DNA of 44,566 bases from Rhodocyclaceae bacterium (GTDB taxonomy: Bacteria; Pseudomonadota; Gammaproteobacteria; Burkholderiales; Rhodocyclaceae). A model generated the notes under the pieces. It had not been told where the DNA came from. It saw only the letters and a list, made by a program, of their open reading frames with translations, and ran no database searches. Positions 25,264-35,434 of the stretch are shown piece by piece. The stretch's first letter is position 1; every line of letters starts with the position of its first letter. The position numbers and the translations under genes are program-made. The stretch lies in contig JARRBR010000013.1 in the NCBI GenBank assembly GCA_029982755.1, positions 1 to 44,566 on the forward strand. The letters run 5' to 3'.

Positions 25264-28236
25264 TCAGCCCAGCGTGCGCGCCGCCTCCACGATCGCGGCG
25301 ATGCGCGCCTGCAGCGCATCGAGCGCGGTGGCGACGCCGGGCTCGCCCTGCTCGATCGCCTTCTCCAGCGCCGCGGCGGCGTCCATGATCTCCAGCGCGC
25401 AGATGAAGCCCGCGTTGCTGCGCAGCGTGTGCATGCGGCGGACGGCGGCATCGACCTCGCCGCGGGCGAGGTCCGCGCGTGTCTTCTCCACCACGCCGGC
25501 GTTGTCCTCGATGAAGAGCTCGAGCAGGCCGAGGAACATGCCGCGGTCCTTGCCGAGGCGCTGCATCGCGCGCTCGCGGTCGATGCCGGGCAAGGCGGGG
25601 AAGTCGTCGGCGGCCACCGGCGAGGCAGGCAGGGGCGCCGCTGCAGGCGCCTGCGCACCCGGCGCGCGACGGGCGATCCAGCGCATCAGCACCTGCGTCA
25701 TCTGTTCCAGGTCCATCGGCTTGGGCAGCACGTCGTCGGCGCCGGCCGCGCGTGCGGCGGCCTGCTGGTCCTCGCGCACCCCGGCGGTGAAGGCGATCAC
25801 CGGCAGCGCGGCGAGGCCCAGCTCGCCGCGGATGCGGCGGGTGGCGCCGAGGCCGTCGAGCACCGGCATCTGCACGTCCATCAGCACCGCATCGAAGGCG
25901 TCCACCCCGCTCCTGAGCACCTCAAGCGCCTGCTGGCCGTCCGCGGCCAGGGTCGCGGTGGCGCCCTCCAGCGCCAGCGCACGTTCCACCAGGTCGCGGT
26001 TCATCGCGCTGTCGTCGACCACCAGCACATGCGCGCCGGCCAGCCGCGGGCCGCTCGGCGCCGCGGCCGGCGGCGGAGCGGGGGCGGTGACGGCGGCAGT
26101 GTCGGCCACGCGCTCGAGCGGCAGCTCGAACCAGAAGCGGCTGCCCAGGCCAGGCTGGCTGTCGGCACCGATCGTGCCGCCCATCAGCTCGACCAGGCGC
26201 TTGCAGATCGACAGCCCCAGCCCGGTGCCGCCGAAGCGGCGGCCGATGCCGGCGTCGGCCTGGGTGAAGGGGGTGAACAGCCGCGCCAGCGCCTCGGGCG
26301 CGATGCCGATGCCGGTATCGCGCACCTCCACACGCAGGCGCAAGTCCGCATCGGTGACCTCGTCGGCGCACACCCGCAGCGCCACCTCGCCGCGCTCGGT
26401 GAACTTGATCGCGTTGCCGACCAGGTTGAGCAGGATCTGCTCGATGCGCAGGCCGTCGCCGCGCAGCAGCCCGGGCGGCAGCGCCGGCGGCTCGATGCGC
26501 AGCGTCAGGCCCTTGCCGTGCGCCGCCTGGCCCATCAGGCTGTCCACGTTGGCGAGCAGCGCGGCGAGGTCGAAGGGCCGCGGCTCGATGCGCAGCTGCC
26601 CGGCCTCGATCTTGGACAGGTCGAGCACGTCGTTGAGGATGGCGAGCAGGGACTGGCCGGCGCTGCGGATGCGTCCGACCATGTCGCGCTGGTTGGCGGC
26701 GAGCGGCTCGCGCTCGAGCACCTGGGCGAGGCCGAGCACCGCGTTCATCGGCGTGCGGATCTCGTGGCTCATGTGGGCGAGGAACTCGCTCTTGGCGGCG
26801 TTGGCCGCGGCCGCTTCCGCCGAGGCCTGGCGCAGGCGCTCCTCCATCTCGATGCGCGCGGAGATGTCCTCGACGATGCCGAGGTAGCGCGGCGCATCCT
26901 CCGAAGCCACCTGCACCGGCGCGAACGCGAGGCTGACCCACACCGGCGAGCCGTCCGGACGCAGGTAGCGCTTGTTGAGCCGGTAGCCGGCGCTGCGCCC
27001 GGCGTTGAGGCGGTCGAGCTGGACGCGGCTCTCGGCGACGTCGTCGGGGTGGGTGAGCTGCATCGGATCGACGCCGGCCAGCGCCGCGGCCGGACGACCG
27101 ACGATCTCGGCGAAGCGCGCGTTGGCCTCGGTGATCCGCCCGCTGCGCGGATCGAGCAGCACGACGCCGAGCGGCGCCTGCTCGAAGATCACCCGGAAGC
27201 GCGCCTCGGCGGCCTGCCGCGCCTGCAGCGCGTTGAGCTCCTGCTGCTCGCGGTCGCGGCGCCACATCAGGTAGCCGGCGGAGTAGACCAGCAGCAGGCC
27301 CAGCCCCATCACCACGCCCATGCCCCAGGTGAGCGTGCGGATGCCGGCGTAGGCCTCGCGCTCGTCGATCTCGGCGAGCATCAGCCAGGGCGTGCCCGCA
27401 ACCGCGGCGGCGTAGGCCAGCACCGGCACGCCGCGGTAGTCGCGTCCGCCGGCGAGGATGCCGCGCTCGCCGAGCGCGGCGCGGGCGGCCGGCAGGTCGG
27501 GCGTGGCGAGCGGACGGGTCAGGCTGAGCGCGGCGGCGGCGTCGTGGCGCAGCGGCGTCAGGAAGCGCACGCCGTCCTCGTCGCGGCGCACCAGGTAGGT
27601 CTCCGCGCTGCGGGTGGGGACCGGCCAGGACTCGACCATCGGATAGAGCTCGCTTTCGGCGCGCAGGCTCAGGTAGGCCACGCCGCGCACCGGCGAGCCC
27701 ACCGGGGCGAGCACGCCGTAATGCACCTCGCCGCGGGCATCGGCATGCAGGTCGACCAGCTCCACCCGCGGCCGGCGCAGCACGTCGGCGATCAGCGCGG
27801 CATGGGCCGGGAGATCCGGCGCGCCGAGGGTCAGCGCCGGTGCCCCGTGCTCGTCGAACAGCGCCAGGCCCTGCCAGCCGCGCAGGCGCGCGAGCTCCTC
27901 GACCAGCGCACGCATGCGCGCGAACGCGGCCTCGTCCTGGCGGCCGCCGTCCAGCCAGTGCTCGAACACGGCCTCGAGCTGGGAGTGGCCGGAGAAGTAC
28001 ATCTCGGCATCGATCCTCGCCTCGGCCAGCCAGCCCTCGATCTGCTGGCGCTTCTGTTCGGCGATGACGGCAAGCGTGCGCTGCGTCTCGCGGCGGATCT
28101 CCTCGCTCAGCGAGCGGTAGCCGAAGGCGCTGACCGCGGCGATCAGCAGCGTGAGGGCGAGCAGCGGGAAGGCGAAGCGCAGCAGCGCGCGGCGGGCGGG
28201 CGGCGAGGTCAGGGAGCGTCGTGGAGCGTCATTCAT
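25264..28236 (-). CDS. Hybrid sensor histidine kinase with PAS, REC and HPt domains
   Basis: 990-residue inner-membrane kinase, counted from the ATG at 28236; an in-frame ATG at 28308 would add a low-complexity lead. Helices at about 18-40 and 304-324 bracket a periplasmic sensor. A PAS domain with C-terminal extension covers about 345-462. The HisKA site HMSHEIRTP gives phosphorylated His491; the ATPase N box is near 603-612 and the G boxes (DTGIGI, GGTGLGL) near 640 and 669-675. The receiver has DD at 741-742 and Asp787, and the HPt domain has His936 (HTLRSNAG). No DNA-binding partner is nearby. It follows the M23 gene closely. Confidence 0.93.
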   Translation of the reverse strand: MNDAPRRSLTSPPARRALLRFAFPLLALTLLIAAVSAFGYRSLSEEIRRETQRTLAVIAEQKRQQIEGWLAEARIDAEMYFSGHSQLEAVFEHWLDGGRQDEAAFARMRALVEELARLRGWQGLALFDEHGAPALTLGAPDLPAHAALIADVLRRPRVELVDLHADARGEVHYGVLAPVGSPVRGVAYLSLRAESELYPMVESWPVPTRSAETYLVRRDEDGVRFLTPLRHDAAAALSLTRPLATPDLPAARAALGERGILAGGRDYRGVPVLAYAAAVAGTPWLMLAEIDEREAYAGIRTLTWGMGVVMGLGLLLVYSAGYLMWRRDREQQELNALQARQAAEARFRVIFEQAPLGVVLLDPRSGRITEANARFAEIVGRPAAALAGVDPMQLTHPDDVAESRVQLDRLNAGRSAGYRLNKRYLRPDGSPVWVSLAFAPVQVASEDAPRYLGIVEDISARIEMEERLRQASAEAAAANAAKSEFLAHMSHEIRTPMNAVLGLAQVLEREPLAANQRDMVGRIRSAGQSLLAILNDVLDLSKIEAGQLRIEPRPFDLAALLANVDSLMGQAAHGKGLTLRIEPPALPPGLLRGDGLRIEQILLNLVGNAIKFTERGEVALRVCADEVTDADLRLRVEVRDTGIGIAPEALARLFTPFTQADAGIGRRFGGTGLGLSICKRLVELMGGTIGADSQPGLGSRFWFELPLERVADTAAVTAPAPPPAAAPSGPRLAGAHVLVVDDSAMNRDLVERALALEGATATLAADGQQALEVLRSGVDAFDAVLMDVQMPVLDGLGATRRIRGELGLAALPVIAFTAGVREDQQAAARAAGADDVLPKPMDLEQMTQVLMRWIARRAPGAQAPAAAPLPASPVAADDFPALPGIDRERAMQRLGKDRGMFLGLLELFIEDNAGVVEKTRADLARGEVDAAVRRMHTLRSNAGFICALEIMDAAAALEKAIEQGEPGVATALDALQARIAAIVEAARTLG

Positions 28237-28314
28237 GGGCGAAGGGCCGCGCGCTGCCCGGGCAGGGCGCGCGCGGTCTGCTGCGGGGGTGTCGGATGGC
28301 GCGCGCATCGGCGC

Positions 28315-29184
28315 TCAACGGCCTGCGCCGGCGAGGAACAGCGCCGGATCGACCATGGTCCGGTTGAGCATCACCGACCAGTGCAGGTGCGGCCCGGTCG
28401 AGCGCCCGGTGGCGCCGACCGCGCCGATGCGCGCACCGGTGGCGACGAGGTCGCCCACCTTCACGTCGATGCGGCTGAGGTGGCAGTACATGCTCAGCAG
28501 GCCGTTGCCGTGGTCCAGCCACACGGTGTGGCCGTTGAAGAAGTAGTCGCCGGTGTCGATGACCCGCCCGGCCGCCGGCGCCACCACCGGCGTGCCGCTG
28601 GGCGCGGCGATGTCCATGCCGCTGTGGGGCTTGCGCGGCTGGTCGTTGAACACGCGGCGCAGGCCGAAGGTGCCCGAGCGCCGGCCGGGCACCGGCTGCC
28701 GCAGCTGCAGCGTCTCGGGGGCGGCGGCGCTCCAGGTGGCGATCACCTCGGCGGTGTGGGCGCGCTCGCGCTCGTGGCGGGCGAGATCCTGCGCCGACAG
28801 GTCGACCTTGCCCGGCGCCACCTTCAGGCGCTGCTCGGCGTAGCGCACCGGCGCGACGGTGAAGCCCACGCGCGCGACCGGCTCGCCCTCGCGGCGCACC
28901 TCGAGCACGCGCTCGCCGGGCTCGGCCTCGAGCGGAACACCCACCACCGCGGTCCATCCGCCCGGCCGCCCGGTGACGAGCACCGGCACGCCATCGACGC
29001 TCGCCTGCGGCGCCACCAGCGCCGGCCCCAGCTCGACCAGCACCACGCCGCCCGGCACGCTGCGCGCGCGCGGCAGCTCCATTGCCCGGGCAGGTGCCGC
29101 GGACAGCGATGCGGCGAGGACGAGCGCCAGCATCGCGAAGGCACGGGGCAGCACCCCGCTTCGGAGAAAGAAAGACATCGCCAT
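28315..29184 (-). CDS. M23-family (LytM-like) metallopeptidase
   Basis: 289-residue exported peptidase expected to cut peptidoglycan cross-bridges or regulate amidases. Residues 1-34 form a signal peptide ending APARA. Residues about 35-165 are an all-beta N-terminal domain plus a linker. The M23 domain follows, with HSGMDIAAPSGTPV giving zinc ligands His187 and Asp191, and GPHLHW with His266 and His268; MYCHLS contains His235. All expected metal ligands are present. It stops about 80 bp before the kinase start, so co-transcription is likely. The 166-bp upstream gap is shared with the divergent symporter gene. Confidence 0.93.
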   Translation of the reverse strand: MAMSFFLRSGVLPRAFAMLALVLAASLSAAPARAMELPRARSVPGGVVLVELGPALVAPQASVDGVPVLVTGRPGGWTAVVGVPLEAEPGERVLEVRREGEPVARVGFTVAPVRYAEQRLKVAPGKVDLSAQDLARHERERAHTAEVIATWSAAAPETLQLRQPVPGRRSGTFGLRRVFNDQPRKPHSGMDIAAPSGTPVVAPAAGRVIDTGDYFFNGHTVWLDHGNGLLSMYCHLSRIDVKVGDLVATGARIGAVGATGRSTGPHLHWSVMLNRTMVDPALFLAGAGR

Positions 29185-29350
29185 CGGATTCCCGGCTGCA
29201 GTGGACGCGACAGATGCGCCATCGGGGCGGATGATACCGGCTGGGCGCGGTGGGGGCCGCTAACACTGCGCTAGAATCCGCCACCTCCATTTTTCCGCGC
29301 CCATACCCGGGCATAACCACAGTGCTGCCAAGAGCGGCAGGAGAACGCTG

Positions 29351-30796
<1,446 letters not shown>

Positions 30797-30817
30797 CGGC
30801 GTCCGCGAGCGAAGCAT

Positions 30818-30873
30818 GAAGCGGGGAATCGCCAGACTGGCTAGACTGCAGTCAACCGGCGATTCCCCGCTTC
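30818..30873. terminator. Perfect 16-bp inverted repeat after the symporter gene
   Basis: Arms 30818-30833 (GAAGCGGGGAATCGCC) and 30858-30873 are exact reverse complements with a 24-nt loop. The loop itself holds the 10-bp palindrome GACTGCAGTC. It begins 21 bp after the symporter stop and ends 25 bp before the next start. A terminator without a T run is most likely; a transcribed regulatory structure is possible. Confidence 0.6.
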
Positions 30874-30898
30874 GTCATTTCCGCCCTGGAGACCGAAC

Positions 30899-31564
30899 AT
30901 GAGCATCGACACCCGCCAGATCGAACGCGACGTGGAAGCCGCGGTCGGCGCCGACACCGCATCCATCTCCGAACGCGTCCGGGCCATCACCCTCGCCGCC
31001 CTGAGCGAGGGCCGCCTCGACGGCCAGGCCTTGCGTGCAGTGATGAACGCGGTCCTCGAAGGCGCGCAGAAGGGGGCGATGCCGGTCGACGCCGAACGCA
31101 GCGCCGCCTTCAAGGAAGCGATGCACGGCCTCGACCAGGCCATGGCCAGCGCCGCCCAGGCGACGCAGCTGGCGATGCAGGAAGCGATCGGCCGCAGCGC
31201 CGAGTTCTCGCGCGAGGGCCTGCGCCAGACGCTGGAGCCCTTCTCGAGCCTCGAGCACGACTTCATCGGCGCGCTCAGCGATGCCGCCCGCAAGACCAGC
31301 GGCGAGGCCCGCACCACGCTGACCGAACTCGCCGAACACATGCGCCACAGCGGCACCGCCGCCGGCGCGCGCGTGCGCGACGCGGTCGCCGAACTGGCCC
31401 ATGCCAGCAGCAACCTGGCGTGGTTGCAGTTCGACAACGGCATGCAGACGCTGCGCAACCAGGCCGACCTGCTCGCCAGCCTCGCCGCCGGCGTGCTGCG
31501 CGGCCTCGCCGACCGCCTGCAGCCGGGCGCCGCCGAGAACGAACGGAAAGACGCCGAGCGCTGA
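30899..31564 (+). CDS. DUF6781-like helical protein
   Basis: 221-residue, almost entirely alpha-helical protein rich in Ala, Glu and Arg with no membrane segment. The pattern RVRAITLAALSEGRLD, then a run of Ala/Glu heptads, then LRGLADRLQPG near the end matches what I recall of DUF6781 proteins; the function is unknown. It is translationally coupled to the UbiB gene (TGATG overlap), which suggests a role connected with that kinase-like protein or with membrane/quinone homeostasis. A GGAG lies 7 bp before the ATG. Confidence 0.85.
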   Translation: MSIDTRQIERDVEAAVGADTASISERVRAITLAALSEGRLDGQALRAVMNAVLEGAQKGAMPVDAERSAAFKEAMHGLDQAMASAAQATQLAMQEAIGRSAEFSREGLRQTLEPFSSLEHDFIGALSDAARKTSGEARTTLTELAEHMRHSGTAAGARVRDAVAELAHASSNLAWLQFDNGMQTLRNQADLLASLAAGVLRGLADRLQPGAAENERKDAER

Positions 31565-33255
31565 TGCTGCTGCAAGCCCTCGGCGCGGCCCGCGACCTGG
31601 CCCGCGCGCACGAGATCGCCACCGTGCTCGTGCGCTACGGCTTCAGCGACCTGGTGCGCCGCGTCGGACTGGGCAACGCCCTCGAGCGCGCCGGCAAGGC
31701 GCTGCACTGGCGCGCGCCAGAAGTGCTCGCCCACATGGAGACACCCGAGCGCATCCGGCGCACGCTGGAGGAGCTCGGCCCCACCTTCGTCAAGCTCGGC
31801 CAGGTGCTCGCCACCCGCGTGGACCTGTTCCCGCCGGAGTGGATCGCCGAGTTCGGCAAGCTGCAGGACGCCGCGCCGGCCGAGCCCTGGGAGCGCATCC
31901 GCGCACAACTCGCGGAAGACCTCGGTGCCGCACCGGAGACGGTGTTCGCCGCGCTCGACCCGGTGCCGGTGGCCGCTGCCTCGCTCGCCCAGGTGCATCG
32001 CGCGCGCCTGGCCGATGGCCGCGAAGTCGTGCTGAAGGTGCGGCGGCCGGGCATTCGCCCGCAGGTCGAGGCCGATCTCAACCTGCTCGCCCGCCTGGCC
32101 GACCTGATCGATGCCGAGGCGCCCGAGCTGCGCCGCTACCGCCCGCGCGAGGTGGTGCACGAGTTCACCCTGTCGCTGCGCCGCGAACTCGACTTCGCCG
32201 CCGAGTGCCGCAATGCCGAGCGCATCGCCGGCAAGTTCGCCGGCCACCCCGACATCGTGATCCCCGCCATCCACTGGACCTGGTGCGGCGAACGCCTCAA
32301 CGTGCAGGACCGCATCGACGGCATTCCCGGCCGCCGCCTCGACCTGGTCGACGCCGCCGGCCTCGACCGCAAGGCGCTCGCGCGCAGCGGCGCCGCCGCG
32401 GTGCTGAAGATGATGCTGGAGGACGGCCTCTTCCACGCCGACCCGCACCCCGGCAACGTGTTCTACCTGCCCGGCAACCGCATCGCGCTGATCGACTTCG
32501 GCATGGTCGGCCGCCTGTCGGAGGCGCGCCGCCACGAGGTCGCGGTGATGCTGCTCGGCCTGGTCTCGGGCGACGCGGAGACGGTGGCCGAGGTCATGCA
32601 GGAATGGCGCAGCGGCGACGAGGGCGACAGCGACACCTCGCCGGAGCGCCTGCGCCGCGACATCGAGGCCTTCGTCGACCAGTACAAGGGCGTGCCGCTC
32701 AAGCGCCTCGACCTCACCGCCATGCTGTCGGACCTGATGGCGCTGCTGCGCGAGCACGGTCTGGCGCTGCCGCCCGACCTGGCACTGATGATCAAGGCCT
32801 TCATCACCCTGGAAGGCCTCGGCCGCCAGCTCGACCCCGACTTCGACCTCGCCGGTGAGGTGCGCCCGCTGCTGGAGCAGGTCCTCGCCGCCCACCACGC
32901 CCCCGCCGCGATCGCCCGCCGCGGCCTGCGCGGCCTGGGCAGCACGCTGGACCTCGTCACCGGCCTGCCGCAGGACCTGCGCGACCTGCTGCGCGCCGGG
33001 CGCCGCGGCAAGCTGCAGATCCAGGTCGACGTCGTCGCCCTCAAGCGCACGGTGGACCAGCTCGACCGCGCGATCAGCCGCATGACCCTCGGCATCGTCA
33101 CCGCCGCGCTGATCATCGGCACCGCGATCCTGATGGCGGTGGTGCGCGACCCTGGCCTGGCGAGCCTGCGCACCCTGGGCCTGCTCGGCTTTCTCGGCGC
33201 GGTCGGCGGCGGGCTGTGGGTGCTGGTGTCGATCTGGCGCAGCGGGCGACGCTGA
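31564..33255 (+). CDS. ubiB: UbiB/ABC1-family kinase-like protein
   Basis: 563-residue atypical kinase-like ATPase needed for ubiquinone biosynthesis in related bacteria. The diagnostic KxGQ motif is KLGQ at 77-80. Next come the Ala-rich loop AAASLAQVHRA, the ATP-binding VVLKVRRPG, FHADPHPGN and DFGMVG. Two C-terminal membrane helices lie at about 508-530 and 540-560, as in UbiB. No other ubi gene is in the window, and many bacteria carry extra ABC1 paralogues, so the symbol is probable rather than certain. It is coupled to the DUF6781-like gene. Confidence 0.88.
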   Translation: MLLQALGAARDLARAHEIATVLVRYGFSDLVRRVGLGNALERAGKALHWRAPEVLAHMETPERIRRTLEELGPTFVKLGQVLATRVDLFPPEWIAEFGKLQDAAPAEPWERIRAQLAEDLGAAPETVFAALDPVPVAAASLAQVHRARLADGREVVLKVRRPGIRPQVEADLNLLARLADLIDAEAPELRRYRPREVVHEFTLSLRRELDFAAECRNAERIAGKFAGHPDIVIPAIHWTWCGERLNVQDRIDGIPGRRLDLVDAAGLDRKALARSGAAAVLKMMLEDGLFHADPHPGNVFYLPGNRIALIDFGMVGRLSEARRHEVAVMLLGLVSGDAETVAEVMQEWRSGDEGDSDTSPERLRRDIEAFVDQYKGVPLKRLDLTAMLSDLMALLREHGLALPPDLALMIKAFITLEGLGRQLDPDFDLAGEVRPLLEQVLAAHHAPAAIARRGLRGLGSTLDLVTGLPQDLRDLLRAGRRGKLQIQVDVVALKRTVDQLDRAISRMTLGIVTAALIIGTAILMAVVRDPGLASLRTLGLLGFLGAVGGGLWVLVSIWRSGRR

Positions 33256-33389
33256 GGCGGGAAGCCCGCGCCAACCGCTCATGCCGACTCGCCAGCCTGC
33301 GGCCCTGTCCTGCTCCGCCCCCCGATGATCGACCCGTCGAGCGCCGCGATGCACCATCCTGCCGGCGCCACGCCCCTGCCCCCGCATCC

Positions 33390-34250
33390 ATGACCCCGCT
33401 GCTCGAACTACCCAGCCCCTTCCCCTCCGAACCCGGACTCGTGCGCCTGCTCGAGGCGCCCGGCAGCGATCCGGCCGAGCTCGCCGCCCGGCTGGTCGAG
33501 GGCCGCTACGACAAGCCCTTCGTGCTCGAGCACGGCGGCCTGCGTGCGCTGCATTTCAGCCTCGGCTACGTGCAGAGCATCATGGACATCGACAACCCGG
33601 CGGCGCTGGTGCTGGCCTACGCCCAGCGCATGATGGCCTTCCTGCTCTTCAACCCGCGCCCGCGGCGCATCACCCTGCTCGGGCTGGGCGGCGGCTCGCT
33701 GGCCAGCTTCTGCCACCGCCACCTGCCCGCGGCCGAGCTGACCGCGCTCGAGATCGACCCCCAGGTGATCGCGCTGCGCGAGCTGTTCGGCGTGCCGCCC
33801 GACGACGAGCGCTTCCGCGTCGTGGCCGGCGACGGCGTGCGCTGGATCGAGCACGCGGACACCCGCTGCGACGTGCTGCTGATCGACGCCTTCGGTGCCG
33901 AGGGCGTGGCGGGCGAACTGCTCGCAGCGGATTTCTACGCCCACGCCTGCCGTCACCTGACGGGGCGGGGCATCCTGGTCATGAACCTGGCCGGCGAGCG
34001 CGAAGGCTACGCCCCGCACGTGGCGCGGCTGCTCGAGGTGTTCGACGAGCGCGTGCTCGCGATCCCGGTGCGCGAGGACGGCAACCACATCCTGTTCGCC
34101 TTCCGCGACCCGGCCTTCGCACCGCGCTGGCACTGGATGCGGAGCCAGGCGCTGGCGCTGCAGGCGCGCTTCGGGCTGGACTTCCCCGCCTTCGCGCAGC
34201 AGCTCGAGGCCGGGGAGCGGCAGGGGCACGCGCAGCGCCTGGCGCGCTGA
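33390..34250 (+). CDS. Spermidine synthase-like protein
   Basis: 286-residue protein with a SAM-type Rossmann domain of the spermidine synthase (polyamine aminopropyltransferase) superfamily. Visible motifs are ITLLGLGGGSLASF (SAM loop, about 93-106), TALEIDPQVIALREL (acidic ribose contact), VVAGDGVRWIE and DVLLIDAFGAEG. The last has the Asp at the position of the catalytic Asp, but the usual polyamine-binding context is altered. Many such proteins are not true spermidine synthases, so no symbol is given. The ATG at 33390 is preferred; no strong ribosome binding site is seen. Confidence 0.88.
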   Translation: MTPLLELPSPFPSEPGLVRLLEAPGSDPAELAARLVEGRYDKPFVLEHGGLRALHFSLGYVQSIMDIDNPAALVLAYAQRMMAFLLFNPRPRRITLLGLGGGSLASFCHRHLPAAELTALEIDPQVIALRELFGVPPDDERFRVVAGDGVRWIEHADTRCDVLLIDAFGAEGVAGELLAADFYAHACRHLTGRGILVMNLAGEREGYAPHVARLLEVFDERVLAIPVREDGNHILFAFRDPAFAPRWHWMRSQALALQARFGLDFPAFAQQLEAGERQGHAQRLAR

Positions 34251-34271
34251 GCGGCGTCGTTCGCGGCGCGC

Positions 34272-34793
34272 TCAGCCCCCGCACTGCGCCGCCAGCCAGC
34301 GGCCCTCGGTTTCGACGTCGAGATCGCCGCGCGCGGACTGCATCGTCACCCGGGTGGTGAAGCGCTCCGGGCTGGCGACGCGCGCCTGGAAGTTGCCGGT
34401 GGCGTCGGGGTCGGTGCAGCGAAGCTTGCCGATCACCGTGTCGCCGCCCTTCATCACGTCGCTCAGCGTGCAGTTGCCCTCGACCTTGCCCGAGTAGATC
34501 GTGTCCTGGCGCGCCTGCTCCGGCGTGATGCAGCTGCGCACCGTGCCGTCCTGGCCGAGGCTGACGCCGCGCTGCGCCATCTGCTGCTCGATCATGCGCC
34601 GGGTGTCTGCGGGCAGGTTCTTGAGCTGCTGCTGCAGCTGCGACATGTGCGCCGACATGTCAGGCAGCCCGCCGAGGCTCAGGCGGGTGGAGCGGAATTC
34701 CCACAGGCCGGGGCGGATGTCGTCGACGGCGTGGGCGGCGGGCGCGAGGCCGGCGAGTGAAAGGACGAGCACGGCGGAGCGGCGGAATGTCAT
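34272..34793 (-). CDS. DUF3617 exported protein
   Basis: 173-residue secreted or periplasmic protein. A signal peptide occupies residues 1-22 (cleavage after AAHA). The mature part begins DIRPGLWEFRS, the hallmark of DUF3617, and has a helical insertion (SQLQQQLKNLPADTRRMIEQ), a central SCITPEQA with Cys, and a paired NCTLSD. Cys residues at about 103, 122, 141 and 171 could form disulfides. The function is unknown. The start has AGGAAG 8 bp upstream; a longer in-frame start at 34841 would bury the signal peptide. It is convergent with the spermidine synthase-like gene. Confidence 0.9.
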   Translation of the reverse strand: MTFRRSAVLVLSLAGLAPAAHAVDDIRPGLWEFRSTRLSLGGLPDMSAHMSQLQQQLKNLPADTRRMIEQQMAQRGVSLGQDGTVRSCITPEQARQDTIYSGKVEGNCTLSDVMKGGDTVIGKLRCTDPDATGNFQARVASPERFTTRVTMQSARGDLDVETEGRWLAAQCGG

Positions 34794-34986
34794 GGGAGGG
34801 CTTCCTGTCGTGGCGGATGGGGAAAGCGGCGCCCCGCGCAAGGCGCGGCGGACCGCCGGACGGGAGGATTATCTCAGGCCGGCGCCGCCCGTTCCCGCTG
34901 CGCCAGCACCGCGATGGTGAGCAAACATGTCGACGGCGACGCCGGACGCCGGCCCCCGGAAACGGCGCGCTGGCCGCCAGCTGGCC

Positions 34987-34992
34987 TATAAT
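34987..34992 (+). promoter_or_regulatory. Possible -10 element TATAAT
   Basis: A perfect TATAAT in an otherwise GC-rich stretch, with GC-rich inverted repeat sequence just upstream (TGGCCGCCAGCTGGCC). No TTGACA-like -35 lies 16-18 bp upstream, so it would be an activator-dependent or weak promoter for the downstream leader region. Confidence 0.35.
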
Positions 34993-35175
34993 CGCGACCT
35001 GACTCCCTTCGCCGTCCGCCAGTCCATGTCCGCTGCCCATCGCCCCGCCCTCGATCACGCGCCACTGCGCGTGGGCGGCCGTGTGCGCGGCATCGCCTGC
35101 GACGGCTCCCCGCTGCGCGATCTGGCGACACAGCTCGCCTTCAAGGTCACAGGGTCTCCCGCCGTGCTTTCCCAG

Positions 35176-35222
35176 GCCGTGCGGGATCCGGCCAGGGGCT
35201 GAGCCCCGCCACCCCGCACGGC
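35176..35222 (+). other. Nested hairpin in the leader region
   Basis: GCCGTGCGGG (35176-35185) and CCCGCACGGC (35213-35222) are exact complements; inside them GGGGC and GCCCC pair around TGA at 35200-35202, the stop of the 58-codon open frame. It could be a terminator or attenuator. There is no T run. Confidence 0.45.
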
Positions 35223-35434
35223 ACCTTGCCCAGGGCGCGCATGCGCGTGCCCTGTTCAACGTGCAGCCAGGGCGGGACGCAACGCCGAGCATCATCCGGG
35301 ACCGTAGCCACGGTCGGGCCACAGGCCATCCACAGCGACCGGACATCCGCATCCACCCCGCCGCAGCTGCCTTCGAAGCGCAACACGCGCGCCGTACGCC
35401 ATTCGCGGCGGCGCGCCGGCTCAGGGGTGATGTC

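Larger units (their letters stand above)
34794..35434. other. 641-bp intergenic region with structured DNA
   Basis: No convincing gene. It holds TATAAT at 34987-34992 without a good -35. A short open frame at 35026-35202 (58 codons) starts 34 bp after it and has no ribosome binding site; I do not recognise its product. A nested hairpin lies at 35176-35222, and an imperfect palindrome at 35231-35254. It is the only gap above 300 bp in the window, and may be a leader of the beta-solenoid gene or the remnant of a lost gene. Confidence 0.6.

Noticed and set aside
25429-29274. Plus-strand open frame of 1281 codons opposite the kinase and M23 genes
   Set aside because: Composition rich in His, Gln, Arg and Ala with no domain sense; it is the antisense shadow of strongly supported minus-strand genes in GC-rich DNA.
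34927-35202. 91-codon plus-strand frame before the beta-solenoid gene
   Set aside because: Starts upstream of the TATAAT, lacks a ribosome binding site and matches nothing I recognise; treated as part of the intergenic region.
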